Shown here: piece by piece, positions 54,801 to 64,000 of the stretch
How positions within the stretch are numbered: the stretch's first letter is position 1
How the letters are laid out: every line of letters begins with the position of its first letter
Assembly: GCA_001662425.1 (NCBI GenBank)
Contig: BDDC01000257.1
Location: forward strand, 1 to 64,000
From: Chlamydomonas sphaeroides
Taxonomy: Eukaryota; Chlorophyta; Chlorophyceae; Chlamydomonadales; Chlamydomonadaceae
Direction: 5' to 3'
DNA length: 64,000 bases
Translations under genes and position numbers: made by a program
The notes under the pieces: generated by a model
Seen by the model: the letters and a program-made list of their open reading frames with translations, nothing else
The model's database searches: none
Told to the model about the DNA's origin: nothing

Positions 54801-57799
54801 NNNNNNNNNNNNNNNNNNNNNNNNNNNNNNNNNNNNNNNNNNNNNNNNNNNNNNNNNNNNNNNNNNNNNNNNNNNNNNNNNNNNNNNNNNNNNNNNNNNN
54901 NNNNNNNNNNNNNNNNNNNNNNNNNNNNNNNNNGCGGCGCTGGCGGGCCGGCCCTCGGACCTCTGCGACCTGCTGCTGGCGCTGCGGCCCGGCAGCTGCC
55001 TGGCGCCGGGCGGCGCGTACGCGGGCGCGCTGGCGCTGCTGGGGGAGGGGGAGCAGCCGAGGCCAGCGCCGCAGGGGCCGGGGCAGCAGGGGCTGGGGCA
55101 GCAGGGGCAGGGGCAGGGGAGGAAGCCAGTGGCGGGGGCAGCCAGGGGCGGCGGCGCCAAGGCTGGGTCGGCGGCGGAGGGCGCGGCGGCGGCGGCGCAG
55201 GGCGTCAGCAAGGCGAGCGCGGTGTGCGCGGCGGTGCGGGCGGCGGTGGCGGCGCGGCCCGACGCCGGCCGCTTCCTGGAGGTGGTCGTGACGTCGTACG
55301 CCAGGTGCGCATGGGTACGGCGGGACGCCCACTTGGGCACACCGGTGTGCTGTACGGATGGGGGGATTCCACGTCACGGCACAGCCGCAGTCGGGAGCCG
55401 CAGGCTGCCTTGATGTCCTCCTCGTTCGCAAAGGCTGTGTTGGTTTGATGCCGCTCCGTGCTGTGCGCGGCTGTGGCGCATAGCCCGAGCCCCCACTGAT
55501 GACGCATCAACCCGTGCTGTGCTGCGCTGTGCTGCGCTGCCCTCAGGAGCGACCCGCCGCAGCTGGAGGACGCGATGCGGGCCGTCAGGGCGGCCAAGGA
55601 GGCCGAGCTGACGGCGCCCATCGCACCGGCGGCGGCGCCGTCAGCCCCTGCCGGCGGCGGCGCTGCCGCCGCCAGCGGCTACTCGGGCCCAGCCGACAAG
55701 GCGCTGAAGCACCTGCTGCTGTACACGGACGCCGACGAGCTGTACCGTACGGCGCTCGGCATGTACGACATGCCGCTGGCGTACATGGTTGTCGTGCACG
55801 CGCAGGTGCGGGCGCCGGCATGCCACGCTGTATGGCGTCGGCGGGGACGCGATGTACGGTGTATGACTAGGCGCACTCAGCCAGGACTCCAGGAGGCCGC
55901 GACCTGGGCTGCCGTCGCCCGCGCTGCGCACGCAGCCGGACTCCCGTACGAACAACCACACGCGCATGCGCACACGGCGGGTCGTGCTTACCAAATGTTA
56001 CCTAATTCTGAACACATGCGTCCTCTGTGGTTACCCCCGCTTGCTCCCCTCCGCAGAAGGACCCGGGCGAGTACATGGCGGAGCTGCAGCGCTACGCAGC
56101 CATCAGCCCGCCAGCGCTGCAGGTGGGGCAGGGGGTGAGGGACTGTCAGGCGGGACCTAGGGCCGTGCGGGGAGGCAGGCGTCAGCGGGGGGCGGTGCAC
56201 ATCGCGGCCTCGCCTTCCGGCTTTCCCTCCCGCTTCCCCGGTTGCTCTCCCGCTCGGCCGCCTTCATCCCTGTGCCCCATCCCTCAGATCCCCGCATCCC
56301 CGCCCCTCCCCACCATCCCCCAATCCCCCTCCCCGGCAGCGCCATGCGGTGGACAGTCCCTCACTCCCTTTCCTCACTCCCCCCCTGACCGCCTGCTGAC
56401 CCTCCCTCTCCTGCCTCTCCGCCGCCCCTCCCGCCCTGACCGCCTGCTGACCCTCCCTCTCCTGCCTCTCCGCCGCCCCTCCCGCCCTGACCGCCTGCTG
56501 GCCCTCCCTCTCCTCCCTCCCCGCCGCCCCTCCCCCTGGCAGCGCCATGCGGTCGACATGGCCCTGCGCCGCTACCCCAGCGCCCTGCGGCAGCTGCTGG
56601 ACGCCGGGCCGCAGTACTTTGACCAGGTGGGGGAATGGGGTCCTTGGCACCTTCTTTGGCACTGCGGGTTAGTGCCTGTGGAGCCTGTGTCTGCACAGCG
56701 GGCCGTGCGTCGGGAGCCGAGCGCACTAGGGCACAGGAAGAGCGTCGGACGGGAGGAGCGCAACGGCTTGCTCACGGCCGTGCCCCCCAACCCATGCCAA
56801 TTTCCCCTTCCCCGGCCCCTACCCCCCGCTCCCCAGGCACTGGCCATGGCCCGGGAGCGCGGCCTGCTGCGGCAGCTGCTGGCGGCCTGCGAGGACGCAC
56901 CGCAGCACGCGCCGCACCGGCCGGCCGTGATGGAGGCATACGGCGAGGCGCTCGAGGCGGCCAAGCGGTGCGGCGGGGCGCCTCCTCCTCCCGGCAGGCT
57001 CGCTCGCTGCGTAGACACACAGGACATAGCCTCGTGAAGCGTGACGCTGCGCTCCCTGCTCAGCTCGTCCCTCCGGCTTGGGAATGTTGGTCGTAGAGGC
57101 GCGTCCAAACCTCGGTCCGCCCCGATCGCCCATCCCCCGTTGCAGCTATGACGACGCGGCGCTGGCGTTCCTGGCCGCTGGGCGGCTGGAGGCGGCGCTG
57201 AGGGCCTACCGCTGCGGCGGCCGGTGGCGCAGCGCCTTCGTGGTGGCGGGGCAGCTGGGGTACGACGAGGAAGCCGTACAGGTAAGGAGTGGGATACGGC
57301 AGGGCGCCGCATGGGCCCAGCCGCACACCGGCTCGCGGCTGCGTGAGTGCGGCGGCGGCGCCTGCAGTGCACTGCGCTGCAGCCTCCTCGCCCTCACTGG
57401 CGCATATGTAAGAAATGTGCTGAAGACACCTCGGTGCCACCTTTGTCAGCTTCCCCCTGGTGCCGTACCCCGTGTGCCGTACCCCCGCCAGGCGCTGGCG
57501 GCCGAGGTGGCGGAAGAGCTGGTGGCGGCGGGCATGGCCGCTGACGCGGCTGCCGTACTGCTGCTGTACCTGGGCGACGTGGACAACGCCGTACGCACGT
57601 ACACGCAGGCTAGGTACGGCAGCGGCAGCCGCGCGAGCGCTGGCCTGCCGCATGCTTCTTCGGCCCAGCAGCCCCCACGCTGTGTCCCTGGCAGTCGGCC
57701 GCGCGCTGCCCTGCGCGCCTGGGCCCTCCACGCCGTCACGGCATCAATTGCCCAGCCGCCCCTGCGCCTCGCCCAGCCGCCTCGCCTCCGCCTATATGC

Positions 57800-57860
<61 letters not shown>

Positions 57861-59460
57861 TTTTCGCCTTCATCCCGCAGGGAGTGGCGCGAGGCCATGC
57901 GGGCAGCCCACGGCGCCACGCGGCCCGATCTGGTCGACACGGTGGTGGCGCCCGCCGCGGCCGAAGCGGCCCAGGGGCTGCTGGCGGACGCCGGCGAGGC
58001 GGCCGCCCGCATCGCCAAGTACGGCGGCAGGCTGGCGGAGGTACGGCAGCGGCGGCACGCCATGGCGGCGGCGGTGGCGGCAGCGGACGCGGAAGCGGGT
58101 GCGTTTGGGAACGGGTTCCGCAGTGCGCCGGGGGCTGCTGGGTTATGTACTTTGCGGCGGCGGCGGCGGCGGTGGTGGCTGGGGAGGCGGGCGGCGGCCG
58201 CATTTTGTCGTGCCAATGCTCCTCGCCAGCCCACACAGCACCACCTCTCCTTGCCTTCCACCTGGGCCCACGCTGCAGGCGATGACGGCGATGACGCCGG
58301 CCGCGACGTTGACGCCGGCTCCGAGGCCGCCTCCTCCGCCGTCACGGGCCTGTCTCTGTACACGGACGCCAGCACCGCAGCCACCACGGCAGCGGGCGGC
58401 GCGTCCTCCGCGTCGCGGGCGCCGTCCACCGTTGGCGGCAAGAAGGCGCACCGGGAGGCCAAGAAGATGAAGAAGTGTGTTGCGGGGGCGCGGGGAAAAA
58501 GGGAGGGGAGCACGGGAGGGGAGGACCGCGACCTTGCCGCTGCGCTTGTCTGCATGCCGCAGCCCGCCGCAGCAGGATGAGCCGCATCCTGCGCCCTGCA
58601 GGCGGCACCCCTGGTGGTGGTGGTGGTGGTGGCCGACCGAAACAAGCGGGCATGTGCCACACACGCGCTCAGTGCCGCTGTGCTGCTCGCCCTCTCTCCC
58701 GCCGCCAGGGGCCGCATCCGGCAGGGCTCGCCCATGGAGGAGGCCTCGCTGGTGGGGGCGCTGCACGGCCTGGCGCCGCGGCCCGCGCAGCTGGAGGAGG
58801 CGTGCCAGCTGGCGGAGCTGCTGGTGCTTCTGGGGCACGCGGCCGACGCGGCGGCGCTGCAGCGCGCGGTGGCTGGCTGGCAGGCGGCGTACCAGGTGGG
58901 GCGGAAGGAGGGTGGGGAGATAGAAATGAAGTAGAAGTAGAAATAGAAATAGAGGTACAGTGAGCTTAACCCGCCGTGTTAGAGGAAGGGCGACCGGGGG
59001 GCCTGGGACGGGGCGGGGGCGGAGGCAGTAGGACGGGGTGGAGCTTGGCAGGGCGGGACGGGGCGGGATAGAAAGGCATGCGGGTGGCGAAGTGGTACAG
59101 GCGAGGACGGCCGCGTTCTGGGCCTTCGGGCCCGTCCCGTAGGGTCCGCGGTGACGCTCCCGCCCGGCCGAAGGTGTCTTGTGTGGTGCAGCACCTGCAC
59201 AACTGCAGCACCTGCACAACTGCAGCACCTGCACACCCGCACACCGCTCGCGGCCCACGCCTGCCCGGCATGACCTGTCCCTCGCCCGGCTGCAGGCTGC
59301 CCGGGCGGACATCGAAGCGCACCCGGTGCCCGTGGACGGACCCGGCCACGCGCGCGCCGAGCTGGAGCGCCTCGTTGCGCCGCCGCCGGACGCCAGCGGC
59401 GTGGCGTGGAAGTGGGAGGTGCTGCGCGATTTTGGGGCCGCGCCCTCGGCCGCGCCCTGA
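48870..59460 (+). CDS. ELP1: Elongator complex subunit ELP1 (IKAP)
   Basis: Scaffold subunit of Elongator, which modifies wobble uridines of tRNA; plant orthologue ELO2. Exons: 48870-49028, 49153-49383 (or to 49404), 49713-49814, 49996-50449, 50652-50809, 51017-51163, 51348-51485, 51671-51847, 52056-52631, 52865-53100, 53704-53929, 54141-54275, then an assembly gap, 54934-55304 (open at its left), 55547-55805, 56057-56122, 56543-56626, 56837-56967, 57146-57281, 57492-57613, 57881-58098, 58279-58474, 58709-58895, 59296-59460. About 1558 residues are visible. Diagnostic segments: MKNL start, EWSPDGELLA, WRGDGKF, NGLRHGGFSLP, SNWHWYLKH, MPRGNLEGVSPR, KALKHLLLYTDADELYRTALGMYD, and WKWEVL close to the C-terminus. 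N-terminal beta-propellers are followed by helical TPR-like repeats and a Lys-rich stretch (KKAHREAKKMKK). The donor of exon 2 is uncertain (GC at 49384 or GT at 49405). Confidence 0.9.
53191..53410. repeat. AT-rich repeat island in ELP1 intron 10
   Basis: A patch about 220 bases long, far less GC-rich than anything nearby. It contains two copies of the dispersed 32-base element (53196-53227, 53342-53373) and two copies of AAATAGGTAACATATGGTAT at 53256 and 53374. A related inverted fragment (TGTTACCTAATT) occurs at about 55994 in another ELP1 intron. It looks like remains of an inserted element. Confidence 0.8.
53577..53717 (+). repeat. Duplicated acceptor and start of ELP1 exon 11
   Basis: The 19 bases GCCAGGCACGAGGGCGACG at 53699-53717 (acceptor and first codons of exon 11) also occur at 53577-53595 in intron 10, with weaker similarity continuing for about 15 bases. 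Using the upstream copy would run into TGA, so it is a decoy. Confidence 0.75.
54468..54933. other. Assembly gap (466 N) in ELP1
   Basis: Undetermined bases between ELP1 exons 12 and 13. At least the left end of one exon is hidden, because coding sequence resumes directly at the right edge. Confidence 0.98.
56336..56558 (+). repeat. 51-base minisatellite and duplicated exon 16 start
   Basis: A 51-base unit starting CCTGACCGCCTGCTGACCCT is repeated about 2.9 times at 56384-56531 in ELP1 intron 15. In addition GGCAGCGCCATGCGGT, the acceptor and start of exon 16 at 56538, also occurs at 56336, so the exon start lies on both sides of the minisatellite. Confidence 0.85.
57799..57860. repeat. CCCTCAA heptanucleotide array
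   Basis: About nine head-to-tail copies of CCCTCAA in ELP1 intron 19, ending 20 bases before the acceptor. The unit differs by one base from the plant-type telomere repeat CCCTAAA. Confidence 0.95.
59188..59238. repeat. 17-base tandem repeat in the last ELP1 intron
   Basis: Three copies of GCAGCACCTGCACAACT, the last with changes at its end. Confidence 0.9.
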
Positions 59461-60613
59461 GCCCAGTTGCTTGCGGCAACGGCCGGTCGGTGGCCAGGCG
59501 CGCGGGGCTGCGGCTGCGGCTGGGGGCGGCTCGGCTGTGTTGGAGGGATGGCCTGGACGGGTTGTGGGCGCGGTGTTGGCTTGTGTGACGTGGAGGGGCT
59601 GTTTGGACTGGTCCCACGAATATGGATGGGCGGGTGCGGCCGAGCCGATCGCTGCGGGGACGAGTGCGTAGAGACCAGGCTGGGGGACCAAGGGCCGCCT
59701 GTTGCGCGAGGCGGGCACTCGGCCCTTGTCCGTACCGCCACGCATGGCTGTGAGCGGCACGCAGCAGTTTTGCTGCCGGCGCTGCTGCCGTGCCACATGG
59801 TTGGTTCACTCTCCGTGTGCCAGCCTGCTGCCTCGTCGGCTGCTGTCGGTCGCCGCTGCGCATCCAGCACGGCGCTCTGCGCGCGGCCCCCAGAGAGCGC
59901 AGCTTCCCCATGTTAGCCCTCGCGCTCCATGCGTAGCCCGCAGCAGGTGCAGCAGCATGGACGGACAGCCATCGAGCCAATCCGGCCACCGCACCGGCCT
60001 ACCCAGCGGCACCTGTCCCAGCAGCAGGGCCCAAGCAACGCCCAAGCATCGCATGCGACCTCGCCATCGGCTGCCCTGTTGGCCGCCCCTTAGCAGCTAG
60101 TCGGGGCTGTGCTCCCGCCGGCCCTACCATGTCATTTTAGAGAGACGGAGATATCGGTGAGAATCTGCTGCCCCGAGCGAATCCTCTCGTGCTTAACAGC
60201 TTCAATCCTAATCACGCACGGTGGCACGCCAGCGCCTGCGACCCTGCGACCCGCCACGGCCGGCCTCACGCCCGCCTGTGACCCCGGCGAGTGCGCGGCT
60301 GCGGCAGCCACTTGCGAGGCGGTGGGCGAGTGCGCGGCGGCCGTGGCGGGGGCTGAGCCCTCGGCGGCGGTGGGGCGCGTCCACGGGCGAGGGGCGGCGG
60401 CGGTGAGCCCTGCAGCACCCTTGGGGGCGCTGGAGCCGGCAGCCGGGCGGGAGGCGCCAGGTATGGGCTGGGCGAGGCGCCGCGCGGGAGCCTACAGGGC
60501 GGCGACAGCAGGGGGCGAGGGGCTCAAGGGGCGGGCGGCGACTGCTGCAGCGTCCGCGTTTTCGGTAGGTCTAGATAGCTTGGCCCTTCCTGGCCGCCGA
60601 AGAGTGCGCACGC
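59461..60613. other. Convergent 3' region, ELP1 / ectodomain gene
   Basis: No supported gene. No TGTAA was found on either strand in the expected direction. I looked here for membrane or kinase exons that might extend the minus-strand ectodomain gene and found only Arg/Pro-rich frames with no hydrophobic segment. Confidence 0.4.
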
Positions 60614-63600
60614 TCACATATACAGGAAGCATCCGAGCGGACCGAGGGCCGCCACACACTCATCCGTCATCTGCCGCTCGCACAGGTACGGCACGCGCAG
60701 CATGTACAGCGTGTATCGCGTCGGGGTCGCGCGGCCGAAAGCGTTGATGTCGAAGCCCGACACAGCAACATCCTGCGAAGAAGCGGTGGGGCGGGCCGCG
60801 AGGCGTTGGCGCGGCAGCAGCAGGGCACCGCTGACGCCGACGCCCCGGCCACACCACTGCCGCCGGCCCCATATGCCCCGCATCCCGCCGCCGTGCCAAG
60901 ACTGCCGGTCAGTGCTACCTCGCTGCGCTGACCCTCCTCCCTTCCCCGCCGCTGCTCGACCAGGGCCGGGGCCAGCGAGGGAGGCGAGTGCGCTGCGCGG
61001 CCCTCTGCCCCTGCCGCCACAGCCCTCTGCTGCTCGCCGTCCCAACCCCAGCGCTGGCCGCCGCACCTGGTAGACGCCCTGGTCGGGCCAGCAGCGCTGG
61101 ATGGGGGGCGAAGCGGTGTTGTTGGTGCAGCCGGCCTGAGTAACATTGGATAGCGAGACCTGGGTGCCCGGAAGGTTGGGTGGCCGCGGGATAGATGCCA
61201 TGATCTCGCCCTGGATGGTGCGGGGCACGCAGATCCCTGGGAGGGGGCGCAGATAGAGGTGGCGAAGGACAGAGCCACGCCAACAGATAAGTCGTGTCGT
61301 GGAACTGATACGGTACCCACACGCGCCAGCCCCACGACGCACCCAGCCCTGGAGCGTTTCTTTTTTGTCGTGACAACGAGAACCCCACGTCCATTTCCCT
61401 TACCCAAGCCGGGCCCAGGACGCACGCCCCACTGCCCCACTGCCCCCCACTCACGCAACATCAGCACCGCGTCCTGCATGAGGACCACAGCGCCCGCTTC
61501 GTTGTTAGAACTAGCGACCAGGTCGAAGCCAGGGGACTGGCCCAACGGCGTGGCCCGGAAGTCGCGGACCACCAGGTACTGCAAGATAAGGAACGCTGGC
61601 CCCTCCAGCCGTATCTGCAACAACGGATGGTGGCGTACGGCACACATGGGCGCAAGGATCGTCAAGGAGCTGAATACAGGGTTCACTGAGAGAGGAGGGT
61701 GGACGGCGCCGCCGCGTCATGTCGCCGGTCCCTCATCTCACCTAGCCCCGACCCCACGCCCTTCGCTAGTGCCATAACCTCCACACACCCACGCCCGCAC
61801 CTTGCCCCTGACGAAGCCCAGCCCCAGCACCGGCCACGACGAGCGCTCGCCGGGGCGGCCGCTGAGGGTGAGGTTGGTGGCGCGGGCAAAGGGGTACCCC
61901 GTGCCGCCCCGGGGGCTGCTGGGCCAGTCCGACTCGTGCATATCAAAGCTGGCCACCAGCAGCGCCTGCGACACGCTCGGGTCCAGCAGCGCGGCCGCCA
62001 GCTGGGCGCCGCTGGACACCACCGCGACAACGGCGGAGGAGGGGCCTTGCGGGCCAGGCACTGAGGCTGGAGGCGGCACACCGGCCGGCGGGCGCTGGGA
62101 GCGGCTGGGAGGCGAGGGCGACGGCCTGCTGTTGAGCCTGCGGGGTCGGGGCCGGGCAAGCCTGTGACGCTGGCCAATGGACGTGAAAGGCGGCAGCACG
62201 ACAGGTACGCTATGCTCTGAGGCAGGCAGAGGTGAATGTGGGTTCCCCTGCCCGGCGGCGGCGTTGCCGCTCACGGGTCAGCTGCTGGTTGGTGCCAGCA
62301 CCCCTCCCCCGCCGCAACAGCCTGGCGCGCTCACAGCGTGGTGAAGCAGCCTATGGGGCCAAGCCGTTCGAGGCACTCCATCGGTGCTAGCACCTCGCAG
62401 AGGTACGGCACGCGCAGCATGTACAGCGAGTACGACGGCACCAGGGCTTGGGCGCCGGGAGTGACGGACTGCACCACCGGAGCGGCCAAGTCCTGAGCGT
62501 ATCGAGGGAGGGCGCAGGGTGCACATGGGTTAACGCATCCCCCAGCGCCACATCTGAGAGCTAATGTGCGACTGACCAGTGATACACCATGGACGCTTGC
62601 GGCCGGTGGTGAGTGTCAACGTACTGGCAGGGGAAAGCGGCTCGGGCACGGCCCGCGCTCTGCCCGCCCCGCCGCCGCCCCCTGCTGCTCCGTCGCCACC
62701 TGGCCACCGCACCTGGAACACGCCCTGGTCGGGCCAGCAGCGGTCTGTGAGCGGCGCGGCGGTTTCGTTGCTGCAGCCCGCCTGGCTTACATTCGCCAGT
62801 ATGAGCTGGGGACCCGCCGGTAGGCTGGGCGGCCTCCGTACTGTCGCGATCATTGAGCGGATGTTACTGGGAAAGCAGAAGGCTGCACGGGCGGGGGCCG
62901 CAGGCGGGGGCAGGGCCTGCGGCTAGAGCAGCGAGCTCGCAGGGGCCGGCGTGGGGCCTAGCTGGGAGGCCGGATGCCCGGGATACCAGGGCATAGGCTT
63001 GTGACAAGGTCCTCGGCCTTCACAGAACCTTGAGCCCTGTAGCGAGCTGGAAGCCGGCGCGTTGGCGGTACCCCGCACATCACTCACGCAGCACGAGTGC
63101 GGCGTCCTCCAGCATCACCACCGCCTGGGTCACAGGCCCCGAGCCGTCGACCAGGTATAGGCCGCCGATGAAGAGGAATGAGGGCGCGACAGGGGCGTAG
63201 TCGCGCAGCACCACGTGCTGCAGGATAAGAAAGGCGGCGCCCTCCAGGCGGATCTAAGAGGAAGGAGGGAGGGAGGGGGGTCGGTGTACGGGAGTCGCGA
63301 CAGGCGATGCACATGGCAGGACTCCGTACCCCCACGCCCGCACCTTGCCCCTGACGAGGCCCAGCCCCAGCACCGGCCACGACGAGCGCTCGCCGGGGCG
63401 GCCGCTAATGGTGAAGTTGGTGGCGCGGGCAAAGGGGTACCCCGTGCCGCCAGGGAGGCTGCTGGGCCAGTCCGACTCGTCCATGTCAAAGCTGGCCACC
63501 AGCAGCGCCTGCGACACGCTCGGGTCCAGCAGCGCGGCCGCCAGCTGGGCCCCGCTGGACACTACCGCGATGCTTGGGACAGCATCGACCGTCGAAGGCG

Positions 63601-63670
63601 CCAGCGCCTGACCAAGGCCTTGGCATGCTAGCAACGCGATGGTGATGGAGGCACACAATGCGGTAAACAT
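60614..63670 (-). CDS. Secreted protein with two tandem receptor-type ectodomains
   Basis: Paralogue of the receptor kinase ectodomain, present twice. Exons on the minus strand: 63670-63344, 63253-63088, 62882-62713, 62492-62335, 62137-61801, 61614-61455, 61236-61067, 60772-60614; 548 residues. Residues 1-24 are a signal peptide. Copy 1 covers about 25-273. A Pro/Ser-rich linker (about 274-305) joins in phase to copy 2 (306-548). Corresponding exons have the same phases and nearly the same lengths as in the kinase gene (160, 170 and 155-159 bases in exons 2-4; 166, 170 and 158 in copy 1). The last codons read TAT ATG TGA; in the kinase gene the same position is a splice donor leading to the stalk and membrane helix. 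No such exons were found downstream here, so the product appears soluble. Two separate genes are possible, but copy 2 has no signal peptide, which favours one gene. Confidence 0.78.
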
Positions 63671-64000
63671 CACGCGATGCGCACTGTAGGCGCGAACAGT
63701 ACTTGCGAGTAGCTATGCAAGACGCGATACCTTCAGCTTTGACACCATATGCGCGGCGGCTATGTCGCTGTAGATGAGTTGAAGCTGCGAGGACGTGCGG
63801 TCTTCCGTGCTGTTCTTCGCCCGGACTCCGGCTGTTCTCCGCCCCGACCGCCCGGACTTCCCGAAGAACGGCACACACCCTTACCAAGTCCGCCCCGCTC
63901 TTGAACTCCAGCCCTTTAATAACGATAATACACCTTTTGTGCAGACGCTGGCTTGTACCTCTGGCTTCGCTTTAGTTTTCCATAGACGCCGGTCACCTTC
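63671..64000. promoter_or_regulatory. Upstream region of the double-ectodomain gene
   Basis: The last 330 bases, upstream of the minus-strand start codon. The outer part (63905-64000) is AT-richer, with AATAACGATAATACACC. No further gene is visible before the window ends. Confidence 0.4.

Noticed and set aside
58143..59870. Open frame of 575 codons on the minus strand
   Set aside because: It is antisense to well-supported ELP1 exons, its composition is His/Pro/Arg-rich as expected from GC-rich complement sequence, and it has no domain.
59461..60613. Possible further exons (stalk, membrane helix, kinase) of the double-ectodomain gene
   Set aside because: Several AG acceptors were tried in the phase needed after the donor-like TATAT|GTGAGC. 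They gave Arg/Pro-rich frames or stops and no hydrophobic segment, so the gene was ended at the TGA.
60109..60747. Open frame of 212 codons on the plus strand
   Set aside because: It overlaps the last exon of the ectodomain gene in antisense and shows only low-complexity Ala/Gly/Arg sequence.
62138..62334. Separate start codon for the second ectodomain copy (ATG at 62274)
   Set aside because: That start gives a leader with no signal peptide, whereas splicing from 62335 to 62137 is in phase, gives a Pro-rich linker and matches the exon layout of the kinase gene.

Overview
This window looks like nuclear DNA of a green alga (Chlorophyta). It is very GC-rich, and nearly every gene is split into many short exons by GT-AG introns of roughly 100-700 bases. 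TGTAA, the typical chlorophyte polyadenylation signal, follows several genes, and the protein set is plant-like, with plastid-type leaders (ABCF5, BolA4). Species cannot be fixed from the sequence. All coordinates below come from joining exons by hand; exon joins were accepted when splice sites, reading phase and family alignment agreed.

Layout. Eleven protein genes are supported: (1) 794-8494 minus, plastid-type ABCF5 ATPase in 20 exons; (2) 8923-12926 plus, EamA/DMT transporter; (3) 14565-16010 minus, BolA4-like protein; (4) 16687-23262 plus, a long repeat-rich leader fused to a tRNase Z fold whose metal ligands are all replaced; (5) 24618-27082 minus, tail-anchored ubiquitin-conjugating enzyme (UBE2J/UBC32 type); (6) 27421-29561 plus, a 227-residue protein I do not recognise; (7) 31725-34997 plus, secreted protein with a C-terminal jacalin-type lectin domain; (8) 36872-38751 minus, proteasome subunit alpha-2; (9) 40965-46839 plus, single-pass receptor-like Ser/Thr kinase; (10) 48870-59460 plus, Elongator subunit ELP1, interrupted by a 466-base assembly gap; (11) 60614-63670 minus, secreted protein with two tandem copies of the same ectodomain as gene 9.

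Gene order shows four divergent pairs (1/2, 3/4, 5/6, 8/9). The first four genes all carry plastid-type or transit-peptide-like leaders, so the first 23 kb may serve the chloroplast. Genes 9 and 11 are paralogues in their extracellular part; they flank ELP1 and could act as receptor and soluble or decoy form.

Most noteworthy: the tRNase Z-like pseudoenzyme with its expanding leader; the receptor ectodomain family with signs of recombination and a shared in-frame TGA at each domain-end splice donor; repeated duplication of exon edges into neighbouring introns; and a dispersed 32-base element found inside introns of two unrelated genes. No tRNA, rRNA, CRISPR array or intact transposon was recognised.
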